From: a virus
Reading direction: 5' to 3' (one strand)
Length of the DNA stretch: 64,000 nt
IMG/VR virus record: IMGVR_UViG_3300030419_004471
Span: 149,602 to 213,601 of that record
Shown here in pieces: positions 57,846-64,000 of the stretch. Every line of letters begins with the position of its first letter. Position 1 is the first letter of the stretch. The position numbers were made by a program, and so were the translations under genes. The notes beneath the pieces were generated by a model that saw only the letters and a list, made by a program, of their open reading frames with translations, was not told the origin of the DNA and made no database searches.

Positions 57846-58115
57846 TTATTTTCGTTTTCCTTTTTTTCTTTTTTTGGTGAATAATCTGATAGTTTTATCA
57901 CCATTTTCTATTTTTTCTAACAATGCAAGTTTCTGTTGTTCTCTTACTGCTTCTTGCTTTTGTTTTCTTTTTTTAGTAGTGGGTTTGGTATATTCTTGTC
58001 TTGTTCTTACTTCGTATAGATGACCTGAATCCTCTACTCTTCTTTTAAATATTTTTAATGCTTTTTGTAAGTTCCCATTTCTCACTTGGACACTTACCAA
58101 TTTTGTTTTACTCAT
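57846..58115 (-). CDS. rpsU: Ribosomal protein bS21 homologue
   Basis: An 89-residue basic protein matching bS21: VSVQVRNGNLQKALKIFKRRVEDSG, LYEVRTRQEYTKPTTKKRKQKQEA. Cellular bS21 is about 60-70 residues; this one has a longer basic C-terminal tail (RLFTKKRKKGKRK). bS21 sits next to the 3' end of 16S rRNA on the small subunit. In Bacteroidetes it helps bury the anti-Shine-Dalgarno. The gene lies in the late head operon between head-internal proteins and gp22. A GGAG stands almost directly against its own ATG. Confidence 0.85.
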   Translation of the reverse strand: MSKTKLVSVQVRNGNLQKALKIFKRRVEDSGHLYEVRTRQEYTKPTTKKRKQKQEAVREQQKLALLEKIENGDKTIRLFTKKRKKGKRK

Positions 58116-58138
58116 TCTCCTTTATTTAAATAACACAA

Positions 58139-58522
58139 TTATTTTATTTTCTTTAAAATAGGTTCTATATCTAATGCAATTGCATATTGGTCAAGATGTC
58201 TATATGCAATAGGTTTAAAATTTTGTTTTGTTTTCTTTGATGCGAATTCTGCTAATTGTTTAGTGATATCATCTTTTGATATACTACCTAAACTATCAAT
58301 CTTATCTAAATCTTTAGAACTTGCAGGGGGACAAGCTAAAGTTGGGCCCTCACCTGCATAATCTGGATATGCATAGTTAAATTTAAACTCTACAAGTTGA
58401 GATGGCATTTCTGCATCTTTTGCTTTTGATTGAAGTAGAACTTTTGCCTTTCCATAAAACCTTACTCCTTCGTTTAACATGTCTATGGCAGTTACGTTAA
58501 GTAAATCATTTAATTTAATCAT
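58139..58522 (-). CDS. Putative head-internal protein
   Basis: A 127-residue protein. The N-terminus MIKLNDLLNVTAIDMLNEG has the MIKLxxLL start shared by several genes of this cluster and an L-x-E/G site (after residue 18) like those cut by the T4 gp21 protease. The remainder is basic and mixed alpha/beta. The likely role is packaging in the capsid core via the N-terminal tag (inference). Coupled to the upstream gene at 58522. Confidence 0.6.
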   Translation of the reverse strand: MIKLNDLLNVTAIDMLNEGVRFYGKAKVLLQSKAKDAEMPSQLVEFKFNYAYPDYAGEGPTLACPPASSKDLDKIDSLGSISKDDITKQLAEFASKKTKQNFKPIAYRHLDQYAIALDIEPILKKIK

Positions 58523-58806
58523 TAGAATCTTTCTATTTTATCAATTTCTCTTTGGTACTTCTTTAATAATTTTTTATTTTTATTATAATCTTTTTCTAAT
58601 TTATGGATTTGGTCAGCGTATCTATCTGCAATCGGTCCACCTTGTGGTTCAGCTTCTTGCTCCATCTCTTTATATGCAAGTTTCAAATCCCTAGCAATAT
58701 CTTTCATATCAGTTTCAATATCAATTGCAGTAGTTCTAAGATTCTGTAGTTTATCAAACCTCTTCCATACATTACTTTTTTCTAATATGGTTTTTAATTT
58801 AATCAT
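58522..58806 (-). CDS. Putative head-internal coiled-coil protein
   Basis: A 94-residue, highly charged helical protein starting MIKLKTILEKSN, again with the shared tag and an I-L-E site. Two long helices follow (TTAIDIETDMKDIARDLKLAYKEMEQEA and ADQIHKLEKDYNKNKKLLKKYQREIDKI). It overlaps the upstream gene by four bases. Its position between gp21 and gp22 suggests a core protein. Confidence 0.6.
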   Translation of the reverse strand: MIKLKTILEKSNVWKRFDKLQNLRTTAIDIETDMKDIARDLKLAYKEMEQEAEPQGGPIADRYADQIHKLEKDYNKNKKLLKKYQREIDKIERF

Positions 58807-60395
58807 TTTGATACTGTTTGATATAATTTTTCTTCTGCATCTGGTATAGATTTAAACTGTCTTGGATTTATTCCAAATCCTTGAAGTGCTCTTCCTATAA
58901 ACATTTGATATTGTCTTGTACCAATTCTTCTTTCGTGCTCCGCCATCTTATCGTAAAACTTTTTCTCTTTTGGTGCATATTTGTAAATCATCTGAATAAC
59001 TTTACTTTCTTTTGTTTTAGATTCATCTATAGATTCTGCAAACCTACCAATAACCATTTTAAAAAATTTATTGTTTGGTTTACCAACTAAAGCTGTTATA
59101 AATCCTAATCTATCTTGTAGATTACCCTTCTTTACATAGTTAAAAAGTTTTTTAGCATCGATATTATGTTTTTTAATAAAATCATCAATAGCAACACCAC
59201 GAGCACCTGTAAGTTTTGCGATTCCCAATGCCTCTTTACTACCTTCATGCAATCCCGCTTTTGCAGCCTTTTGAATTGTTTTTTTGAAATCTCTTGGTTT
59301 GTGTTTAGACATTTTGATTACACCATCAATACCTTGAGGATTCATAAATATAAATTTAGAAATAACTTTTAGTTCTTTTTCGTTATATCCTTTGAAATGT
59401 TTTTCCCAATCCATTGAACCTTCGTTTACTGATTCATCTACTTTATATTTGTAGATTACATCACTTCTATCTTTTAATTTTGTTTTGTTTCTTTGTAAAT
59501 CGTAATTAGGGTTTGCAGTAGTTGCTTTTGCAAACTTACCATTCTTTAGATAGAAAGAACCGATACGAGAATTATTATCATCGGTTACATAGAATGTTGC
59601 ATTTTTCTTTTGTTTTGATAACTTAATAATATCAGTAAGATTTTTAGCTTTTACCCAATCACCATATCCTTCGTTTACTGATTCTATTTTCAGTTTAGAT
59701 GGGTCTGTTTCTAATGCTTTATAAACATCACTAACTTGTATGTATCCTTTTTTATAGAAATCAACAACTTTATAAGCTAAATCTTTTTTGTTCTTACTAA
59801 TTGATATACCTACAAATGGACTTCCATCTTTGTGCTTTCCTTTTCCATCATACCAATCTATTACATATCTTCCTCGTCTACTACCAAAATGATGTGAAAA
59901 CATTTTTGTTTTTAATGCCTTTTGATTATACTTACCACCAAATGTTGCATCTTCATGTACTGATTCGTTTTTCTTCTTACCTTTTTTACCTTTTGCTTTA
60001 TATCCACTTGCAAATGCAGCTCTTCTTTGTGCATCTGATGCAAATCCTTCGTATATTGATTTAAGATATTTAATGAATTCTTTATCATTCTTCATTCTCT
60101 TAAAATCTCTATCTGCGAAAACATTCTTTACGAAATCTCTAACATCTTTAGAATCTTTTCTGATTTGGTCTAGTGTAGAAAAATATCCTTCATATAAGGA
60201 TTCATCAATTGCTTTTGGGAATTTTGTTTTTTTAGCTAGTTGTAGAAGTTTTTTAACATCAGCTGGTTTGTTTCTATTGAACTTATCAGCGTTCTTTTTA
60301 TCTTTGAAGATGGCAGACACCATTTTGTTCCCATCACGAATCATAATGATGATTCCTTTTTTACCAAAGTATCTTTCTGTTTCTACTTTAGCCAT
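58803..60395 (-). CDS. Putative head-internal protein with many protease-like sites
   Basis: A 530-residue, very basic protein. It carries at least seven short motifs resembling gp21 cleavage sites (aliphatic-x-Glu before Gly/Asp/Ser): IDE65, LYE69, IYE116, VHE148, VNE242, VNE325, LHE384, several as ESVNEG. Between them lie small domains, some rich in Lys. This suggests a precursor cut into basic peptides inside the head. A good Shine-Dalgarno (AAAGGA) precedes the ATG. It is an interpretation; the motifs could be linker sequences. Confidence 0.6.
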   Translation of the reverse strand: MAKVETERYFGKKGIIIMIRDGNKMVSAIFKDKKNADKFNRNKPADVKKLLQLAKKTKFPKAIDESLYEGYFSTLDQIRKDSKDVRDFVKNVFADRDFKRMKNDKEFIKYLKSIYEGFASDAQRRAAFASGYKAKGKKGKKKNESVHEDATFGGKYNQKALKTKMFSHHFGSRRGRYVIDWYDGKGKHKDGSPFVGISISKNKKDLAYKVVDFYKKGYIQVSDVYKALETDPSKLKIESVNEGYGDWVKAKNLTDIIKLSKQKKNATFYVTDDNNSRIGSFYLKNGKFAKATTANPNYDLQRNKTKLKDRSDVIYKYKVDESVNEGSMDWEKHFKGYNEKELKVISKFIFMNPQGIDGVIKMSKHKPRDFKKTIQKAAKAGLHEGSKEALGIAKLTGARGVAIDDFIKKHNIDAKKLFNYVKKGNLQDRLGFITALVGKPNNKFFKMVIGRFAESIDESKTKESKVIQMIYKYAPKEKKFYDKMAEHERRIGTRQYQMFIGRALQGFGINPRQFKSIPDAEEKLYQTVSK

Positions 60396-60399
60396 TTTA

Positions 60400-60870
60400 T
60401 TATCCTTTACATCCGCCTTCGGTTACTCCTCCACATCCACAACCACAATCTCCTTTAGATTCTTTCATACTTAATCTTTCTCTCATCTCTTCTTCTGTAA
60501 TATCTCCGAGTTTGTAATATCTGGAAAGGATGTTACCCATATCTTCATATAATCCATGCATCCTTTGGTCTAAGTTCTTAGCTTCTTTAGTTACTTTTTT
60601 AAATTGAGTTTCTAATTTAGTTAGTTCACTCATATTTCTTTTTATGGTATGTCTATCAAACCAATCATCAGCTTCTCTAAGAGCAAGTTCTCTAGCTGCT
60701 TCGGTAATGGCACCCAATGTTTCAGCTATTTCAATGATATCTGATTTTCTATCAATTTGTTCTTGATACTTGTTATATGTAGATACGATTTCTAAGAAGT
60801 GTTTTTTTACTTCATTAGATAATCCTCTTTCTTCGTTTTCTTTTAATAAGTCTTTTAATTTAATAGCCAT
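60400..60870 (-). CDS. Putative head-internal coiled-coil protein with Cys-rich tail
   Basis: A 156-residue protein starting MAIKLKDLLKENEE (tag with an LKE site), then long helices (EVKKHFLEIVSTYNKYQEQI, LTKLETQFKKVTKEAKNLDQRM) and a C-terminal Cys/Gly tail (GDCGCGCGGVTEGGCKG) that may bind metal. Strong Shine-Dalgarno AAGGAG eight bases before the ATG. The Cys-Gly tail is an odd feature with no clear function. Confidence 0.62.
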   Translation of the reverse strand: MAIKLKDLLKENEERGLSNEVKKHFLEIVSTYNKYQEQIDRKSDIIEIAETLGAITEAARELALREADDWFDRHTIKRNMSELTKLETQFKKVTKEAKNLDQRMHGLYEDMGNILSRYYKLGDITEEEMRERLSMKESKGDCGCGCGGVTEGGCKG

Positions 60871-60890
60871 TGTTTTCTCTCCTTATATAA

Positions 60891-61625
60891 TTATGATGTT
60901 GTTGGTGGATTCAAAAATTCTTGAAACTTTTTAGTTAAAGCTTCAAATTCTGGGTCATTCATTCCATCAACTAAATCACCTGAATATTGTTCAATAAAAG
61001 CTGGTGTTACAAACATATAAGTATCCTTATGTATAGTTAACTCAGTACTTGTACTATGTTCTTTTATACAAGGACCTAAAGTTAATGCTTGTGAATTTTC
61101 TTTAGTATCTACAGTACATACAATTGCACTAATAACAGGCATCCCTAATAAATATTCACATACAAATATGATATTACAACATTTCTTTGAAGTATGATTC
61201 TTATCTCCTGAAATAGTTAATCCGGCTTGTCCTACTGAACTAACCATTGCTTTTGCAAATGCTAATCCTCCTGTACCTGTAGCAAGTCCAAGAACTCCTT
61301 CTAATAATTCTTTGGAGAAAGTAGCTCCCCAAGAATTAGATTTATGAGAAACATCTTCTTCATTAACATGCACAAAACAACCCGATTCATCAATTATTTT
61401 CTGTAATGCATCATAATCATAAAGAGATTTTCCTTCTTTATCCAATGCTTTTGTCATTGCGCCAAAAAATACAGATACTTCTGCAAATACATCTCTTACT
61501 TCCTTTTCTATTGTTGAATTGGTCATATCAGTAGTTGCCATCATAATATTACCTGTTTCATTAAATACGAATCCTTTTTTAACCTCTTGGTTATTTGGGT
61601 CTTGTTTTGTTATTTTGTCTGCCAT
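60891..61625 (-). CDS. Hypothetical protein with Gly-rich hydrophobic segment
   Basis: A 244-residue protein that I do not recognise. Unlike its neighbours it lacks the MIKL tag. A central segment (KELLEGVLGLATGTGGLAFAKAMVSSVGQAGLTISG) is hydrophobic and Gly/Ala-rich, followed by KKCCNIIFVCEYLLGMPVISAIVCTVDT with several Cys and a beta-rich end. It could be a membrane-interacting or oligomeric protein. Located in the head cluster, so late expression is likely. Confidence 0.6.
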   Translation of the reverse strand: MADKITKQDPNNQEVKKGFVFNETGNIMMATTDMTNSTIEKEVRDVFAEVSVFFGAMTKALDKEGKSLYDYDALQKIIDESGCFVHVNEEDVSHKSNSWGATFSKELLEGVLGLATGTGGLAFAKAMVSSVGQAGLTISGDKNHTSKKCCNIIFVCEYLLGMPVISAIVCTVDTKENSQALTLGPCIKEHSTSTELTIHKDTYMFVTPAFIEQYSGDLVDGMNDPEFEALTKKFQEFLNPPTTS

Positions 61626-61636
61626 AGTTTTTTATT

Positions 61637-62098
61637 TTATAATAATTTTAATTCTTTGTCTTTATAAGTGTCTGCATAATACCACTTTTTATCTTTTTCA
61701 TTATAAAGGTAAACAAATTCAGCACCAGACCCTTTAGAAGAATCTATGTACTTTGATATGTTATTTATCTTACCCTTTGTAAAGTATGAACCCTTTTCAC
61801 CTCTATCTCTACCATAGAATACAGTTTGACCTTTTAATTGATTATCAAACGAATGTCCTTTTCCACCATCCATCTTAGGCCCAAGTGAAGAAATACCAAC
61901 ACCTTTATCTATTTTCAAAAGTTGTTTTACCTTTCCACCTGAATAATATTTTTTTGCTGTCTTACCAACACCTGATTTATATCCATCATAATGTACATAA
62001 GTTGAAACTATATTTCCGTTTCTATCAATTAAACCAATTTGTGAACGTGTTGATTCATTAATTTGATATTCTGTTGGTATTAATTTTTTTAGTTTCAT
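61637..62098 (-). CDS. Putative head-internal protein, paralogue of next gene's C-terminus
   Basis: A 153-residue protein starting MKLKKLIPTEYQINESTRSQIG (tag with an INE site). The rest (LIDRNGNIVSTYVHYDGY ... SGAEFVYLYNEKDKKWYYADTYKDKEL) is clearly homologous to the last 130 residues of the adjacent protein at 62107-63612. Strong Shine-Dalgarno AAGGAG four bases before the ATG. Domain function unknown; the conserved WYYADTY end suggests a compact fold. Confidence 0.65.
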   Translation of the reverse strand: MKLKKLIPTEYQINESTRSQIGLIDRNGNIVSTYVHYDGYKSGVGKTAKKYYSGGKVKQLLKIDKGVGISSLGPKMDGGKGHSFDNQLKGQTVFYGRDRGEKGSYFTKGKINNISKYIDSSKGSGAEFVYLYNEKDKKWYYADTYKDKELKLL

Positions 62099-62106
62099 AT
62101 CTCTCC

Positions 62107-63612
62107 TTAAAATAATTTTTTTAATTCGTTATCTTCATAGGTATCAGCATAATACCATTTCTTATCCTTCATATTGTATAAATATACATATTCTGCTCCA
62201 CCACGGCTATCTGCACTTTTAATATATCTTGATAAAGTTTTCATATTACCTTTTATTGGCGAAGGTTTTTCATTATAGTATTCTATTGGTTTATCATCGA
62301 AGATTCCTCTTGCTCCACCTTTTTTGATTAGAGTTAAAACATCCTTTTCATTTTTCATATGTTTTTTCAAACCCTTTTTCATATTAGATGGATATCCATC
62401 AAAGTGAACATATGCTGATGCAATTTTACCACTTCTATCGATAACACCAACTTGGGAACGAGTTCCTTCTCTAAGTAAACCTTCCGGTAACATTGATTTT
62501 AGTTTTGTAGATGATTCCTTTTTAGCAGATAAAGCTTGTTTTATTCTATCTTGTAGGTCCTCAACAGCAGAATCAATTTCCATTTTTTCATTATATGTAT
62601 TTCCACCATCATCTTCTAAATCCTGCATTTCATCTTGCATAACCTCCAATGCTTTCATTTCATCAGAAATTTCTTCATACTCTTGGTCATCTATTTTTCC
62701 TTTAAGTGAAGATACAATTGATTCAAAATCTTTAGCTTTATATGCGTTATCTAAATCTTTTTTAGATTCTTCTTTCTTTTTCTCTATTTGTTTTTGGATT
62801 GCAGCTTTAAGTTTTTCACCATCGTTTGATAGTTTATCTACTACTTGTGGGCCTGATTTCTTAATTAAATTATTGATAAATTCTTGTTCTTCTTTACTTG
62901 TTATCCAAGCGAATTTTTTTTGATACCAATCATCATTATACTTATCTCCCTTTTCCCATACATCATCCGGTACTATTATTCTATTTTTATCATCTCTTGG
63001 AGCTTTTTCAGATGAATCAGATTTAGGTGTATCTCCTGCTCCACCTTTAAGTTTTTTTCCTAACTCTTTAGCGTATGCCATAGCATCTGCACTATTATCG
63101 AATGATTTATAAGTATCACCACCATCATCATCATCGTCTTTATAGAATTCAACCGAAAATTTCTTTCCACCAATCTCATCATCACCAATAAGAATATGAG
63201 CTTCTGAACCTTGTATTCCATATTCGATTGCACCAATGGAATTTATATCAACAACTGCATCTATACCTAATTCTTTATTTAGGTACAATTTAGTTTGATT
63301 AGCTGCAGCTATACTCATTTCGCCATCATCATCTTTACTTAATTTAGGAGGTTCTGATTTTCCGGCAGAAGAGTCACCTCCCTTCGCTGCCTTATCTTTT
63401 TTGAATATGTTTACTTTAGGAGTATCTGTTGGGTCTTTCTGTCCACCATCTTTATCACCTTTTCTTTTTTCGTGAGTTCCTGCTTTGATTGCAGCATCTC
63501 TTGCTGCTTTTGTTTTAAATACCGATGTCGTACCAGTCTCTTTACTTGTAGCAGTAAATACTTCTGCTTCAGTAATTGGCTGTAAATCGATAAGTCCACC
63601 TAATTTAATCAT
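62107..63612 (-). CDS. Large putative head-internal protein
   Basis: A 501-residue protein. N-terminal tag MIKLGGLIDLQPITEAE (ITE site); Lys/Asp-rich middle with acidic DDDDDGGDTYKSFDNSADAMAYAKELGKK; coiled segment around 270-350; then a second tag-like stretch TKLKSMLPEGLLREGTRSQVG followed by the C-terminal domain shared with the neighbouring 153-residue protein. The internal tag suggests fusion of two formerly separate genes or release of the domain by gp21. It is ATGA-coupled to gp21. Confidence 0.65.
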   Translation of the reverse strand: MIKLGGLIDLQPITEAEVFTATSKETGTTSVFKTKAARDAAIKAGTHEKRKGDKDGGQKDPTDTPKVNIFKKDKAAKGGDSSAGKSEPPKLSKDDDGEMSIAAANQTKLYLNKELGIDAVVDINSIGAIEYGIQGSEAHILIGDDEIGGKKFSVEFYKDDDDDGGDTYKSFDNSADAMAYAKELGKKLKGGAGDTPKSDSSEKAPRDDKNRIIVPDDVWEKGDKYNDDWYQKKFAWITSKEEQEFINNLIKKSGPQVVDKLSNDGEKLKAAIQKQIEKKKEESKKDLDNAYKAKDFESIVSSLKGKIDDQEYEEISDEMKALEVMQDEMQDLEDDGGNTYNEKMEIDSAVEDLQDRIKQALSAKKESSTKLKSMLPEGLLREGTRSQVGVIDRSGKIASAYVHFDGYPSNMKKGLKKHMKNEKDVLTLIKKGGARGIFDDKPIEYYNEKPSPIKGNMKTLSRYIKSADSRGGAEYVYLYNMKDKKWYYADTYEDNELKKLF

Positions 63613-64000
63613 TGTAATTCTGTTATTATTTCTCTTATTAAATCGTGTGCTTTACAATAGTCTCCACAAACATCAACATTATGTTGTTTAGATTCGTTTA
63701 CAGGAGTCATAAATGCACCATGCGTAGACGGGTTGGATACAAAATCCCAACCTATTAATTCAAAATCATCTCCAACAGTTACTCCACCTTCTCTTCTTTG
63801 TTCAACTGAACCCATTCCTCTTGATGAAATACCTAAAAGGATTCCTGCTTTTAACAATTCTTTAAGAATGTTACCTGATGGTGTTGGTAGGATTTCAACT
63901 GTTCCTAATAAATCATCACCATCCCAATGAATCTCTCTTATATTGTGTGATACGTTTTTTAAATTTATTACAGAAGATTCTGGATGGTCTAATTCACCAA
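63609..64000 (-). CDS. 21: Prohead core protease, gp21 (N-terminus beyond the window)
   Basis: The frame continues to the right edge without a stop. Visible blocks are GELDHPESSVINLKNVSHNI (catalytic His), IHWDGDDLLGTVEILPTPSG, ILLGISSRGMGSV (catalytic Ser) and FELIGWDFVSNPSTHGAFM, the standard order of T4 gp21-type serine proteases (herpesvirus-protease-like fold). It cleaves gp23, the scaffold and internal proteins after L/I-x-E. The start codon and N-terminal part are missing here. Confidence 0.9.
   Translation of the reverse strand, partial: GELDHPESSVINLKNVSHNIREIHWDGDDLLGTVEILPTPSGNILKELLKAGILLGISSRGMGSVEQRREGGVTVGDDFELIGWDFVSNPSTHGAFMTPVNESKQHNVDVCGDYCKAHDLIREIITELQ

Noticed and set aside
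1-64000. CRISPR arrays, tRNA genes, insertion sequences
   Set aside because: Gaps are too short and show no repeat-spacer pattern or cloverleaf arms; no transposase-like product is encoded.

Overview
The window is a 64 kb piece of an AT-rich, T4-like contractile-tailed phage genome. Every gene I accept lies on the minus strand, so biological order runs from high to low coordinates. Recognisable T4-type core genes are the gp21 protease (cut by the right edge), gp22, gp23, gp13/14/15-like neck and tail-completion proteins, gp18, gp19, gp26/51-like chaperones, a tape measure, baseplate genes, gp43, gp32, UvsX, RNase H/flap nuclease, gp45, gp44, gp62-like, gp41 and NrdA/NrdB. The host is probably a Bacteroidetes bacterium (Flavobacteriia-like). 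Seven intergenic promoters match the Bacteroidetes sigma consensus (-33 TTTGG/TTGG, then exactly 19 nt, then -7 TAtaTTTG). There is also an Hc1-type histone-like protein and an exported protein with a signal peptide ending in the Bacteroidetes-typical FAQ.

Layout in transcription order: (1) 64000-57800, gp21 protease, a run of probable head-internal proteins, and a ribosomal protein bS21 homologue. (2) 57700-51300, scaffold gp22 with a very long acidic insert, capsid gp23, neck and tail-completion genes. (3) 51300-42750, three long fibre-type proteins (two with S74 autoproteolytic chaperones), a glycosyltransferase and a structural protein carrying an intein-like Hint domain. (4) 42700-30300, sheath, tube, frameshifted tail chaperones, tape measure and baseplate. 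(5) 30300-18700, accessory genes: PhyH dioxygenase, PIG-L deacetylase, HExxH peptidase, UvdE, exported proteins, a compact family A polymerase, HNH nuclease, radical SAM protein, secreted nuclease, restriction-like nuclease and glycosyltransferase. (6) 18700-7400, replisome and recombination. (7) 7300-1, Hc1-like protein, RNR genes with a SET protein and a methyltransferase between them, thioredoxin, two tandem Mom-like DNA-modification proteins and a RecB/Cas4-like nuclease.

Two regulatory layers are visible. Replication and accessory transcripts start from host-like -33/-7 promoters, mostly with short leaders and no Shine-Dalgarno (SD) sequence. Many structural genes follow a different box (ATAYTTATA, no -33), often directly after a terminator, and many carry a strong AAAGGAG Shine-Dalgarno. 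Because Bacteroidetes ribosomes normally hide the anti-Shine-Dalgarno with help from bS21, the phage bS21 could underlie a late translational switch. The other main candidates for new biology are a +1/-2 frameshift joining gp26-like and gp51-like chaperones, the Hint domain in a virion protein, a head-internal protein with many protease sites, and the tandem Mom paralogues. No tRNA genes, CRISPR arrays or insertion sequences were seen, and no gene-free stretch exceeds about 150 bases.
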